DNA of 64,000 nt from Methylocystis echinoides (GCF_027923385.1 NZ_BSEC01000001.1:3818001-3882000), one strand, 5' to 3'. Positions 8,838-17,934 are shown, counted from the first letter of the stretch. The notes: generated by a model from the sequence alone, not told the origin. A program made the numbers and translations.

Positions 8838-9143
8838 TCAGGCGAAAGTGTCCTGCATGGCCGTTGCGAACCACTTTTGCATGTCGCTGTAGAGAGTCTT
8901 GCTCGGCCTGTTGGTGGACGGCCAGGAAGGCGGCGCGGCGACCGTCAGCGGCGGAGCCGCCGCAGGGTCGTAGCGATAGAGCGCCGTCAGCCAGAAGGCC
9001 GTCGCAGTCCCTGTCGAACCGGCCCTCGTCGTGATCGGCGTGAAGCACGCCGAATTGGTCACGGGCTTGGGATCGGGAGCGACGCGGCTTCCGGCAATGT
9101 GCACGGTCGGCCGCCGCGTAGTTGCCCCCCCCCCCGGGAGCAC
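8838..9143 (-). CDS. Hypothetical protein, probably a 3' fragment of a longer gene
   Basis: A frame of up to 101 residues whose C-terminal ~80 (FTPITTRAGSTGTATAFW onwards, ending KWFATAMQDTFA) looks like genuine protein with many Thr/Ala and Trp/Phe. Its upstream end runs into an 11-nt homopolymer (C on plus, G on minus, 9125-9135), beyond which the frame soon ends. I read this as the tail of an accessory-element protein whose start was lost or frameshifted at the homopolymer. Function not recognised. Confidence 0.38.
   Translation of the reverse strand: MLPGGGATTRRPTVHIAGSRVAPDPKPVTNSACFTPITTRAGSTGTATAFWLTALYRYDPAAAPPLTVAAPPSWPSTNRPSKTLYSDMQKWFATAMQDTFA
9125..9135. repeat. Homopolymeric C11 tract
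   Basis: Eleven consecutive C residues followed by GGG, in the 5' part of the minus-strand frame that ends at 8838. Such a tract is slippage-prone in vivo and also error-prone in sequencing. Confidence 0.85.
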
Positions 9144-9455
9144 CCCCCACAGAGTGCATAAGCGCTAACTTGACTTAGGGGCGGCGAGCCGAAAATTTGG
9201 GTCTTTGCAAGAATTGTTATGTTCTGTTATACAGCGTTATGATTACGTCGTAACGTAACAGATCCTGGCTGCGTATATACGCGCTCACTGCCGCGGTTGC
9301 AGCGAGAATATTCAACGAGAGGCCGATCCTTTGGAAATCGTGGCGGCAAGCGCTCAGGTTAAAATTATTCTGCTTACTGTGTGCCTGGTTGCGCTCCACT
9401 TTTCGAAGAGCTCTCGATCTGACAACGGAGATCGCAGCTGAGACCCAACCAATGC
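9144..9455. other. Gene-free, locally AT-richer spacer
   Basis: No gene recognised. The stretch 9200-9260 is clearly AT-richer than its surroundings, as in a promoter region, and lies upstream of the small secreted protein gene at 9456. Confidence 0.4.
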
Positions 9456-9773
9456 ATGTCTGCGGCGAAAGTTCACAAGCGCGCCCCATTGGCCAATACC
9501 AAAGACAAGAAGCCGCCCTTGGGTGCGAAAGCGCGTTTGGCGACAATTGCGGGAGTCGCCATATTGTTCGGTTCGGATTTGGCCGCCGCGGATACCTACT
9601 CGCCGTATTTAAGTGAGCTTTGCCTGAACAGGAAGCGACACTGCGACGAAACATGCAATGCGCTGACGCGTAAATATTCCTGGGGCGCTGAGCAAAAGGT
9701 GGATTGCACCCGTAAGTGCGACCTCGTGCAAAGCATGTGTCTGAAACAGGTTTACAATGATGCCCATCCATAG
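9456..9773 (+). CDS. Small secreted Cys-rich protein, hypothetical
   Basis: 105 residues. A basic N-terminus precedes a hydrophobic segment LATIAGVAILFG (about 29-40) and an Ala-rich cleavage-like site near 46. The mature part has six Cys, several in a CxxxC-like spacing (HCDETC, DCTRKC), which suggests disulfide bonds in the periplasm. No family recognised. The ribosome-binding site is weak; a later start is not available without losing the signal segment. It stands alone between unrelated accessory genes. Confidence 0.55.
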   Translation: MSAAKVHKRAPLANTKDKKPPLGAKARLATIAGVAILFGSDLAAADTYSPYLSELCLNRKRHCDETCNALTRKYSWGAEQKVDCTRKCDLVQSMCLKQVYNDAHP

Positions 9774-9940
9774 GACATCCAGAAGGCAAGTGTAACGAGA
9801 GCGTCGCTAGGGGTCGGATATATCGCGCGCCAACAGGTAATATCGGCCCGCGTCGCTGGCGCTCGGTCGATTGATTGGCTGATTAAGGATCGATTTGGCG
9901 CAGAGGCGCCCGTTCATTCCAACAGATTCGCTTCTATCCG

Positions 9941-10678
9941 TCAGCCGGATGAAGGCCTGTAGATCAATCCCCTGCCTACGATGGTCTCCACCGGCAGGGT
10001 TTCGCCCGTCACTTTCAGAACCCGCTGCCTTAGTCGTGACAATAACATTCGGAGCGCGTCTGAGGTCAAGTCGTCGCCGTGATCCGAAGCTGCCTCCACG
10101 AGTTTCTTTGTAGCGACGAGGAGCCCAGGATTTCCCATTAACAATTCCAGCACTGCGAATTCTCTTGGCGTCAGCTTAGCTTTTTGTCCGGAAGGCGCTC
10201 TTAGGGAACTCGTCCTGTTCTCAAGTAGCCAACCTGAATCCGCGGCGCTATTTTCATCACGGCGGGCGAGAAGGGTCTTGGCGACCGCTAGCAGCTCGGC
10301 CAAATGCGCCGGCTTCACTATGTGTACATCACCGCCGGCAGCGTGGCTTTCGAGGCGATCTGCGAGCGCAGAGCGACCCGTTAAGATGATTATTCTCGTT
10401 TCTTTGAATTGACGAAGCGCCCGCGCAACGGCGTAGCCGCTTCCATCCGGAAGATTGACGTCGATGATCGCGATATCCCAGGGTTGCGCAGAGGCAATCT
10501 CCTGGAACTCACCAACGCCTGCGACTCCCAGTGATTGGTAATTGGCCCCAGACATGGCGTCAACAAGCAGTTCGCGGAGATCGTCGTCATCCTCTACAAT
10601 CAGGCAGCGCTTGCGGGAACTCTGATCCTTTCGCAGGTCTCCAATCGAATTGGCTCGCGACTTTTTTTCCGTTTTCAT
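9941..10678 (-). CDS. OmpR-family response regulator
   Basis: 245 residues from the ATG at 10678. The frame is open up to 10921, but the extra sequence has no domain character. Receiver domain: acidic pocket VEDDDD (28-33), phosphoacceptor D73 in IIDVNLPDGSG and K122 in HIVKPA. A C-terminal winged helix follows (TPREFAVLELL ... VETIVGRGLIYR). It lies 264 nt downstream of a large PAS histidine kinase on the same strand, its likely partner. Target genes cannot be read from the sequence. Confidence 0.85.
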   Translation of the reverse strand: MKTEKKSRANSIGDLRKDQSSRKRCLIVEDDDDLRELLVDAMSGANYQSLGVAGVGEFQEIASAQPWDIAIIDVNLPDGSGYAVARALRQFKETRIIILTGRSALADRLESHAAGGDVHIVKPAHLAELLAVAKTLLARRDENSAADSGWLLENRTSSLRAPSGQKAKLTPREFAVLELLMGNPGLLVATKKLVEAASDHGDDLTSDALRMLLSRLRQRVLKVTGETLPVETIVGRGLIYRPSSG

Positions 10679-10942
10679 GCTGCGGTCTGGTTGATCTGCC
10701 GCTGCGAGAGAATTTGCAGCCGCATCAAAAGGAACGAAAAAATTTTCGCAGGCCGACCCAATGAATGTCAAGGAGTGCCCGCATGCTTGCGACCCTTCGC
10801 CCCACTCGCACTGATTTGACAGATTAGATTCGACGTTTATGGCAGGCAACAAATTGATTTCGCTTGGTTTTAGGAAGCCCCAGCTTCGGGGAGAGCGGGC
10901 CATCCAGCAGGCGGCGCGCAACCCCGGCGCGCCCGCTGAGCG

Positions 10943-13900
10943 TTATGCGGTATGTTGAGACGATATCGGAAGCCGCACGACGAAATCACTTCCTTTTCCC
11001 AAACCCTCACTGTGCCCCTCAATATGTCCGCCATGAAGCTCGACGAGTTTGCGTGCAAGAGACAAGCCGATCCCGATACCCTTTGTAGCGCGTCCAGAGC
11101 CATCTTGTATTTGACTGAACGGCTGGAATATCCATTCGATCTGCTCGGAAGGAATTCCGATCCCGGTGTCGCGTATGACCACGACGACGTCATCCATTTG
11201 CTGCGACGCAACCAGATGGACGGTCCCGCCCTGGTGAGTAAACTTTTCCGCGTTATCGAGCAGATTGCTGAAAATTTGGGTGAGCCGCACGCTGTCGCCA
11301 TATACCAGCAGGGCCTGATCCGCGAGATCCATTCTCAGTCTTATGCCTTTTTGCTTGCACCTGCTCTGATGAAAATCCTCTATTTGAGCCAACACCATTT
11401 TGATGTCGATTACCTCTTGGTTCAGCCTGATTTTCCCACTGGCTAACCGGGAAGCGTCCAAAACATCTTCTACGATGACGTTCAAATGCTGGATTTGGCG
11501 CTCCATCCTGGTAAGGCGCGCCCGGTGTCTCTCAGGTAATGCCAAATCCCCAGCCATTAGATCCGCCGCCAATTTGATGCTTGCGAGGGGCGTTCGCAGC
11601 TCATGGCCTAATGTTGCAATAAATTCATCTTTCTGTCGATCGATCCGGTTGAGCTCTTCGATATGCCGTGCTCTCTCCTCTTCAAAACGCCGGCGCTCGG
11701 TGAAGTCCAGCACCATCGCAAGAGCTCCCTGATACGTATCGCCATCGAAAACCGGCGCGCAACTCATGAGTGTCCATATTTCAGCACCATCTTTCCGGCG
11801 GAATTTAAAATCATGCGTTTCGACAATGCCGCCTGTGCGATCAATCAGCTTCTCTTGAGCAATACGTCGCCATTCTTCATCGGCGAAGTCCAAAAGATGA
11901 CGCCCGAGCATCTCCTCTGTTGTATAACCCAAAAGCTGAGCCATTTTCGGGTTCACAAAGGTCGTTTTCGCTTCGGCATCGAGGAGCCAAATGCCTTCTT
12001 GCGCAGCATTGATCATCCTCCAATAGCGATCCTCCGAGCGCTGCAGCGCGACAGCTTGTGCCTCCTTCAGAGGAGTTATGTCCCAAACCGCTCCCATAGC
12101 CCGAGTCGGTTGACCATTGCTCGCGAAAAAAAACCTGCCCTTATGCGCCACCCACCGAGTTTCGCCATCCTCTTCGCGAACAATTCTCATCTCTCCTTCA
12201 ATTGCGCCGCCTCCCGCAAAAGCGCGCTTTTCCGTATTCAAAAAACTCTCTCGATCTGCGGGGTGCAGCCGAGCGAGAAACTCTTCATATGACACCGCTT
12301 TGCTTGCAGAGATGCCGTATATTGCACGCCACTGATCGTTAACGAAAGCCTCGCCGGTCAGGAGATCCCAGTCCCAAATGCCGATGAGCGCGGCGGACTG
12401 CGCGAGTTCCAGACGTTCTGACGTCTGGCGTAAGATGAGTTCAGTTTCTTTCCGTTGGGTGATGTCGTCGACGACGACGCCACATCCCTGGATGGTTCCT
12501 TGGTCATCAAAGATGGGATACCAGCTGTCGGTGAAGTAGCGTCTGCCCCCGGGATGCGCGAAGGTTTTCCCTGAAAGCTCCCTGTTCTTGATGGGCGATT
12601 GTCCAGCCAGGACGGCCCTCGCGGCTTCCTCAATGATGGGCGCCATCGAGGGGAGAATTTCGGGGATCGTTCGACCGATATGGGCGTCCGGAGGCAAACC
12701 GCCAATTTGAGCTAGCCGCTGGTTGATCCTGAGGTAGCGCAGCTGCGTGTCAAAAGCAGCGAGACCGATAGGTGCGTTCTGATAGAGAGCCTCCAGTTCC
12801 TCGTGCTTCTGCCGTAGTTCGCTTTCTCTTTGCAGAAGGCGTTGCTCCGCATTTTTTCGGTCTGTGATGTCTGTATGCGTGCCGACCGCTCGAACAGGCT
12901 CACCGGTTTTGCTCCATTCGACGACCTTGCCACGGCTCAATATCCATTTATAGGAGCCGTCCTTAGCTCGAAGGCGGAACTCCAGCTCATAATGGCCGGG
13001 CGAGTTTAGTAACTTTCGTGAAAGCGTTACAATCCTCTCCCGTTCATTCGGATGAAGATGATCAATCCAGAAACTTGCAGCCTCTGCTTCACATTCGGAT
13101 TGTTCGTAGCCGAGCATTCGGAAATAGGCTGGGCTATAATCCGCGCGGCCGGTGATTAGCCACCAATCCCAAAGGCCGTCATTCGTCGCATCTATCGCGA
13201 GACGAAAACGCTCTTCACTTCTCTGAAGGTCCTCTTTTGCCATCCGCTCATCAGTGAAGTCGGTGTGCGTCCCAACGGCGCGAATTGGCGCACCGGAATC
13301 GCTCCTCGCGACTACTTTTGCACGGCTGAGAATCCATCGATAAGCCCCATCGTTGGCGCGCAATCGGAATTCGAGTTGGTAATGGCCAATCGACCACAAG
13401 CGATTCAACGCCGCTTTGGGCGCCCATAGACGATCGTCCGGGTGCATCAGGGAAAGACCGAATTCTGTGCTGTGTGAGATGTTCTTTAGCGGCTCGTAGC
13501 CTAACATACGGTAGAAGGTTGAGCTGAATACGACTGTATTTGCTAATAGGTCCCACTCCCAAATGCCTCCATTGGAGGCCTCGATTGCTTCGCGGTAACG
13601 CTCCTCGCTTCTGCGTAGCGCTTCTTCAATTCTTTTCCGTTCCGTTATGTCCTCGGCGAAGATGACTAGACCGCCGATCTCGCCTCGAGAATCCCGCCAA
13701 GGGCGCATCTCCCAGCGCACCCACTCGACGGAGCCATGCGGGATTTCAAAACGGTCTTCAGACCTGCTGATTGTCTCTCCCGCCAGAGCGCGATTGTAGA
13801 AATCCCGAAACTTTGCATCTACGTCGGGATAAACTTCATACACCGTCCGCCCGATGATGGTCTTGTCTAGGTTTCGATCAGCCAGCCATCGTTCGCTGAT

Positions 13901-13984
13901 TGCAACGTACCGCATTTCTCTATCGAACATTGCCGCTGCGACCGGCGCCTGCTCGATGAATTGACATAACTCCGAGGTGTACAA
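10943..13984 (-). CDS. Six-PAS cytosolic sensor histidine kinase
   Basis: 1013 residues with no membrane segment. Six PAS/PAC units are visible, each opening with a pattern like 'QAPVAAAMFD', 'RYREAIEASNGGIWEWD' or 'APIGLAAFD' and ending in a 'DITERK'-like PAC tail. A HisKA domain follows with FIATLGHELRTPL (phospho-His H794), then an HATPase domain with N-box NLLDNAEKF, G1 DTGIGIP and G2 GIGIGL. It probably phosphorylates the OmpR-type regulator encoded downstream. The first PAS unit is a close paralogue of the first PAS of the kinase at 31946-33895. Input signal unknown; WDW/WEW motifs are common to PAS_3 folds. Confidence 0.92.
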   Translation of the reverse strand: MYTSELCQFIEQAPVAAAMFDREMRYVAISERWLADRNLDKTIIGRTVYEVYPDVDAKFRDFYNRALAGETISRSEDRFEIPHGSVEWVRWEMRPWRDSRGEIGGLVIFAEDITERKRIEEALRRSEERYREAIEASNGGIWEWDLLANTVVFSSTFYRMLGYEPLKNISHSTEFGLSLMHPDDRLWAPKAALNRLWSIGHYQLEFRLRANDGAYRWILSRAKVVARSDSGAPIRAVGTHTDFTDERMAKEDLQRSEERFRLAIDATNDGLWDWWLITGRADYSPAYFRMLGYEQSECEAEAASFWIDHLHPNERERIVTLSRKLLNSPGHYELEFRLRAKDGSYKWILSRGKVVEWSKTGEPVRAVGTHTDITDRKNAEQRLLQRESELRQKHEELEALYQNAPIGLAAFDTQLRYLRINQRLAQIGGLPPDAHIGRTIPEILPSMAPIIEEAARAVLAGQSPIKNRELSGKTFAHPGGRRYFTDSWYPIFDDQGTIQGCGVVVDDITQRKETELILRQTSERLELAQSAALIGIWDWDLLTGEAFVNDQWRAIYGISASKAVSYEEFLARLHPADRESFLNTEKRAFAGGGAIEGEMRIVREEDGETRWVAHKGRFFFASNGQPTRAMGAVWDITPLKEAQAVALQRSEDRYWRMINAAQEGIWLLDAEAKTTFVNPKMAQLLGYTTEEMLGRHLLDFADEEWRRIAQEKLIDRTGGIVETHDFKFRRKDGAEIWTLMSCAPVFDGDTYQGALAMVLDFTERRRFEEERARHIEELNRIDRQKDEFIATLGHELRTPLASIKLAADLMAGDLALPERHRARLTRMERQIQHLNVIVEDVLDASRLASGKIRLNQEVIDIKMVLAQIEDFHQSRCKQKGIRLRMDLADQALLVYGDSVRLTQIFSNLLDNAEKFTHQGGTVHLVASQQMDDVVVVIRDTGIGIPSEQIEWIFQPFSQIQDGSGRATKGIGIGLSLARKLVELHGGHIEGHSEGLGKGSDFVVRLPISSQHTA

Positions 13985-14280
13985 TTCCTACCTCCGAAAC
14001 CGGATGAGCGATCCAGAAGCATAGGAAAGGTTACGCTCAGGCTCTTTCTTCAGCGTCCGTCTCATATCCAAGACTTCATTCAAGTTTATGTATTAAGCTT
14101 ATACGTGAGTTGAGCAGACCTAAAGAACAAATTACCGGTCGCCGACGGTCAAGTTTAGGGCACGGCATACGGCGTCTGGTCTGCCATTCTGGCAATCAGT
14201 TGAGCATCGGCCAGACTGTGGCGGTGGTGGGCTCAAGACATCGACAGGCAGCGTCAGCAATGATTTGAGACAGGATCTGA

Positions 14281-14604
14281 TTGCTCTGCTGGATGGTGAA
14301 AGCACCGGCAACTGTGAATGGCGCGACCACTGTGAACTTGGCCGGCGCAGCGGTCGCCACGGGCACGTACCTCGTGATGAACGACGCCATCGCCGGATTG
14401 GACCCATGGAGCGATGCTGTTGTCCTTTTTCAAGACGCCGTTCCTTTGACGGCGACGCACGTCGTGGCTTGTGAACAGTGGCAAATATGGGAGCACGGTC
14501 TCGCCAGCGACCAGTCGGCGCTGCAAGTCGGGGCGGGCCGTGTTCCACATATTTGCCGTCTGCGCCGTGTCAATCCGTTTAAGAGAGACACCTACTACCT
14601 ATAG
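14281..14604 (+). pseudogene. Possible remnant of a 'bluetail'-type C-terminal domain
   Basis: A 107-residue frame contains TTVNLAGAAVATGTYLVMND followed by AIAGLDPWSDAVVLF. The 'TYLV-x-ND-x-x-AGF...DAVV' pattern resembles the C-terminal 'bluetail' domain of calcium-binding RTX-like surface proteins. The rest of such a protein is absent upstream, and the tail loses character after about residue 60. Competing frames on the minus strand are equally open but look random. Treated as a low-confidence gene remnant. Confidence 0.25.
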
Positions 14605-14694
14605 TGTGCCGGGTGTGCCGCGCCGATATTGCCCGAATGGCCATAAGCAAACTGAAGCCATCATTCGCCGACCCCCTGGGGCATGGAACCGATT

Positions 14695-15066
14695 TCAAAG
14701 AGTCGGATTAAGCGCTTCTTTCGTCTCTCCGGCATAGTCGCTCAACCAGCTCACAGCAATGATCACGAGTCCCATAAGCATGTAGAAACCAGATGCCCAG
14801 CCGCCAGCAGAAATCGGTAGCAAGGCAACGAGCACAAGGGCGGGACCGACGATCCTTTCGATCCATCCGTGAATCCGGAATGGCAGCCAACGAAGCCAGC
14901 CCAGCGGAAAATCCGTCGCTAGTGTCAGCGCCAAATGCACGCCGGCCAGTGTCCAAGACAACAGCGCCGGCAGACCTTCGAAGCCCAACAGTTTTGGCGC
15001 CAGCAGAAATACTGCGACGGTGACGTAATCCAGGTATCCGTGTGTGATCGGGGTGATGGGCTTCAT
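14695..15066 (-). CDS. Small polytopic membrane protein, SPW-repeat-like
   Basis: 123 residues with four hydrophobic segments (about 12-30, 33-52, 70-87, 91-112) and the arrangement GYLDY...LLSWTLAGVHLALTL, seen in small SPW-type inner-membrane proteins of unknown function. A TGTAA-N6-TTACA palindrome sits 86-101 nt upstream of its start, and a Crp/Fnr-type regulator is the next gene upstream on the same strand. This suggests it is a direct target of that regulator. Confidence 0.7.
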   Translation of the reverse strand: MKPITPITHGYLDYVTVAVFLLAPKLLGFEGLPALLSWTLAGVHLALTLATDFPLGWLRWLPFRIHGWIERIVGPALVLVALLPISAGGWASGFYMLMGLVIIAVSWLSDYAGETKEALNPTL

Positions 15067-15151
15067 GGCTTTCTCCTTCTCGGCAACGGTGCAGGGATCG
15101 ATGCTTTCAGCCGAACAAGGAGGAAATTTAGCGAGCCGCCCTTTGCAGGTC

Positions 15152-15167
15152 TGTAATCGAGATTACA
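15152..15167. promoter_or_regulatory. Crp/Fnr-type operator, TGTAATCGAGATTACA
   Basis: A 16-nt dyad with perfect 7-nt arms (TGTAATC/GATTACA) around GA. It matches the geometry of CRP-type sites (TGTGA-N6-TCACA) and lies between the Crp/Fnr gene (ends 15183) and the membrane-protein gene it probably controls (starts 15066, reading leftward). Confidence 0.6.
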
Positions 15168-15182
15168 AATCATTCGGCTCGA

Positions 15183-15818
15183 TTACGCAGACTTAAGTGC
15201 GATATTGTTCACGCATATCAACTCCCGCCGGTAATCGAGCACGCCCCGGCGACGCAAGGCGTTCATGGCCTTGGTCACCGCTGGCCGACTAACAAACACG
15301 AGATCGGCTATATCTTGCTGAGTAAGCGGTATCTCGAGCGCGTAACCATGTGGGCAGGGAGTCCCAAACACCTGGGCGAGTTCACGCAGGGTTTCAACGA
15401 GCCGTGTTTCGACCTTCTTGGTGAGGACAGTGATCAGTTTCCGTTCCGTCCGCTTCTGCCAGGATTCGAGTTCGGCGCAGAGAAAAGCAACGAATTCCGG
15501 ACTCTCGCATACGAGACTATTCAGGTCCTCATGGGGAACCTTGGCAACGTGAATTTCACCCAGCGCTGTCGCAGTGTGTTCCGATATATGCGCCGCCAAT
15601 GTGCTCCCGAACACGCTTCCTGGCCCCATCACATCGGTGGTTAGCTGAATTCCTCCTTCCGTGATGTGAGACAGTTTGACAATTCCCTTCAGTAGCCAAA
15701 ACAGACTCGCCAATCGATCGCCTTGCCCGTAAACCACCGCCCTATCACGAAAATCCAGTGTGCCGAGGGACGGAGTGATCAGTCTCCAACGGGTGATCTC
15801 GCCATCTGACAGCATCAA
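15183..15818 (-). CDS. Crp/Fnr-family transcriptional regulator
   Basis: 211 residues: N-terminal cyclic-nucleotide-binding-type beta-roll (about 20-110), a dimer helix, and a C-terminal winged helix-turn-helix with PLTQQDIADLVFVSRPAVTKAMNAL as the recognition region. The N-terminal Cys pattern of oxygen-sensing FNR is missing and no heme motif is evident, so the signal is unknown. A CRP-type dyad lies just downstream of its stop and upstream of the next gene. Confidence 0.85.
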   Translation of the reverse strand: MMLSDGEITRWRLITPSLGTLDFRDRAVVYGQGDRLASLFWLLKGIVKLSHITEGGIQLTTDVMGPGSVFGSTLAAHISEHTATALGEIHVAKVPHEDLNSLVCESPEFVAFLCAELESWQKRTERKLITVLTKKVETRLVETLRELAQVFGTPCPHGYALEIPLTQQDIADLVFVSRPAVTKAMNALRRRGVLDYRRELICVNNIALKSA

Positions 15819-16212
15819 CTGTGCCCCACCATGTCAAATGGGCCGCCATTGCCCCGCCTCTTCAAAAGAAGAATAGCGCGCTGACAGAATGCGTAAAAGC
15901 TGGAGCACCGCCGCTCTTGCAGCCGCGATTATGTTGTTTGAGGTTCGCAGATGGCGCACTGCTGCTGAATGATCCCGTTGACACAGAAAGAGCTGCATGA
16001 AGATGTCGACGCGGGCGGCCACGGGCGCCAAAACGGCGAAGGCTGCGACGATCGCCGCCTTGCCCTCAAGCCACGTCCCAAGCGCTTGCTGGCGCATCGG
16101 TGCGGGCACGGCGACGCATCTGCGGCTTGTGCGTTGCAGCACATCCATTGCGATCCGCAGAATGCATCCTGTCGAGGGTATGAAATAAACGAAATGGATC
16201 GAGGGGTTCAAC
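15819..16212. other. Gene-free spacer
   Basis: Overlapping open frames exist on both strands but none has a domain, a signal peptide or a ribosome-binding site that decides for it. The right end carries a GAGGGG ribosome-binding site for the gene at 16213. Confidence 0.4.
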
Positions 16213-16527
16213 ATGAAACGGGTTCTCGATATAAAAAGAGCGATCTCCGTCATGACCTTTGCCGCGCTCTTCTCCGGTGCAAGTTACGGATCAGAGAAGT
16301 TGCACGCATCGGAGCCAATTGTCATCGCCGCGAAGCAGTCCAAATGTTCGGCTCCAGGCGTCGACGATTTCGAAGGGACGGACATGTCCGGTGTAACGTC
16401 CAAGTGCAAGGCGACCTTCGATGCTTGCGTTGACGCGTCTGTGCCCTGTGGCATTCGAAAGCAGAAATGCGCGGAATTCGATAAAATGGATCGCAACGGC
16501 AGTTGCTATAAGAAGGGGAGCTCCTGA
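16213..16527 (+). CDS. Small secreted Cys-containing protein, hypothetical
   Basis: 104 residues. A ribosome-binding site GAGGGG precedes the ATG. A signal peptide is visible: basic MKRVLDIKR, hydrophobic AISVMTFAALFSG, and a cleavage-like ASYG-S region. The mature part has six Cys (KCSAPG, SKCKATFDAC, PCGIRKQKC, NGSC). No family recognised. It is similar in kind, though not evidently in sequence, to the protein at 9456. Confidence 0.6.
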   Translation: MKRVLDIKRAISVMTFAALFSGASYGSEKLHASEPIVIAAKQSKCSAPGVDDFEGTDMSGVTSKCKATFDACVDASVPCGIRKQKCAEFDKMDRNGSCYKKGSS

Positions 16528-16735
16528 TCGGGGGATTGTCCCTTCAACAATGTGCGATCGGTTCAGGACCCCTGCAGACTTTCGTGATTAGCGAGCGCAT
16601 CCTTGGCGGCGTTTGGATCGACCGGATCGAAAACCAAAACGAGATAATGCGCGCTTCAAGCGCGTTCTCCTTTCGGCGATGACCATCCTCGACCTTCTCT
16701 TCGGCAAGGCTGCTTTAGCGCGACGAATTGAACAA

Positions 16736-17060
16736 TCACCGCATCTCGCAACCGCGGATCAGCGAAGCACCCATAAAGATCAGACCGATCCCGAGGTTCG
16801 CGCGGCGCGCTTGCCGTCCAATTTGTCGGGTCACATCCTCGGCGCTGGTCGAGTCGTCGCACAGCGGGCGGTGCTCGCCGAGGACCCACAGATCGTTGCC
16901 CCGCGTGACCGCGCACTTCGGCTCAGGGATCGCTTTCTCGTCGGCCCGGCCGGCAGAGGGCTCGGGGCCAGTAGCGCGGCGACAACGTCCGCCTCGAAGC
17001 CGATATGTCGAAGGCTGACGCTGGTCGCCTCTGTCGACTCTTTGCACCAATCAGCAATAT
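16736..17060 (-). pseudogene. Frameshifted ParB-domain DNA methyltransferase fragment
   Basis: Two adjacent minus frames each hold part of a familiar phage/island methylase. The upstream frame reads LRHIGFEADVVAALLAP; about 30 codons on, the neighbouring frame continues with ADEKAIPEPKCAVTRGNDLWVLGEHRPLC and STSAEDVTRQIG. The 'RPGDLWxLGxHRLLCGDATxAxDVxRLL' segment is the linker/start of the methylase domain in ParB-methyltransferase fusions. The nuclease-like front and the catalytic DPPY part are both missing. Clear remnant of a DNA-modification gene. Confidence 0.6.
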
Positions 17061-17083
17061 ATTGGACCTGTGGAGGAAGATAA

Positions 17084-17356
17084 ATGAGCAAGCGATTCTA
17101 CGCCGTCGCCGCCCTATTGGCGGCGAGTATTCTTTTGCCTGACATCGCGCATGCGTCCTGTTCCAGCCTCTGGTACGAGCGTAACCAGATCTACAAAGAA
17201 GCCGGTTACTGCTTCAAAACCTCGCGGGCGATCCGGGCATTTGGCAATTCCGGCTGCAGTTACGACGACATCAACGACGTGCCCCTCTCGGCGCGCCAGC
17301 GAGCGGTGGTTAGAGATATCGCTGCTCAGGAGCGTCGCATGGGCTGCGGCAATTAA
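17084..17356 (+). CDS. YARHG-domain secreted protein
   Basis: 90 residues with ribosome-binding site GGAGGAAG 6 nt before the ATG. Signal peptide KRFYAVAALLAASILLPDIAHA, then a short YARHG-type domain: CSSLWYERNQIYKEAGYCF ... CSYDDINDVPLSARQR, a Trp/Tyr/Cys pattern found in periplasmic YARHG proteins of Hyphomicrobiales. Molecular function of the domain is not established. It is intact although surrounded by pseudogenes. Confidence 0.75.
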   Translation: MSKRFYAVAALLAASILLPDIAHASCSSLWYERNQIYKEAGYCFKTSRAIRAFGNSGCSYDDINDVPLSARQRAVVRDIAAQERRMGCGN

Positions 17357-17399
17357 CGGAATGCATGGTCGAGGCGCGGTCCTTCGGCATCGCGTCAAG

Positions 17400-17905
17400 A
17401 CCAGAGCGTGTTGGGCGCCTTGGAGCATGAAATCTGCGGCGGGCTTGAGCATGAGACATGCGAAGGCGACGATGTGGCGCGCTGCGAGGGTTTGCGCAAA
17501 CGCTCGTCGTCTTTGACGAGCCGCCTGCATCGCGTCACCCAGGCGAATGAACTCTCGACCACCCAGCGCGTGGACGACGGCACAAAGCCCGTCTTCGCTT
17601 CGGCTAGTTTGACGACGCGAAGCTCGGCATTCGCGCCGGTTTAAATGAGTTCAACGCTCTCGCCTGTCTTTTCCTGCACGGCGGCGGCGAGTTTCCATGT
17701 CGACCGCCATATGCAACCTCGAGCCACGCTTGCGCCTGGCTCCGTCATAGCCCGCCCGTGGGCCGCTCTCTGCGGTCGCGCGCAAGGTCCGGCTGTCGAT
17801 GATCGCCGCTGTCGGCTTTGCGGCGCGTCCGGAGGCGACACGCAAGAGGGCGCGCAGGTCCTGCGCCAACGCCTCGGGATGCTGGCTTTACAGGCGGCCC
17901 GTGTC
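17400..17905 (-). pseudogene. IS5-family transposase, multiply frameshifted
   Basis: Parts of one DDE transposase are spread over several minus frames in order. 17651-17869 holds AAIIDSRTLRATAES ... GYDGARRKRGSRLHMAVD (first catalytic Asp region). A neighbouring frame holds KTGESVEL. Near 17500-17580 is [20 protein letters not shown] (the catalytic-Glu region 'RRWVVERSFAW'), followed by a third frame with [12 protein letters not shown], the usual C-terminus. Two or more frameshifts and an internal loss make it inactive. Confidence 0.75.
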
Positions 17906-17934
17906 TTCATTAGGGATGCATTACGCAAAATGAC

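Noticed and set aside
15834..16253. Minus-strand 139-codon frame upstream of the Crp/Fnr gene
   Set aside because: No domain or ribosome-binding site, and it overlaps the start of the signal-peptide gene at 16213.
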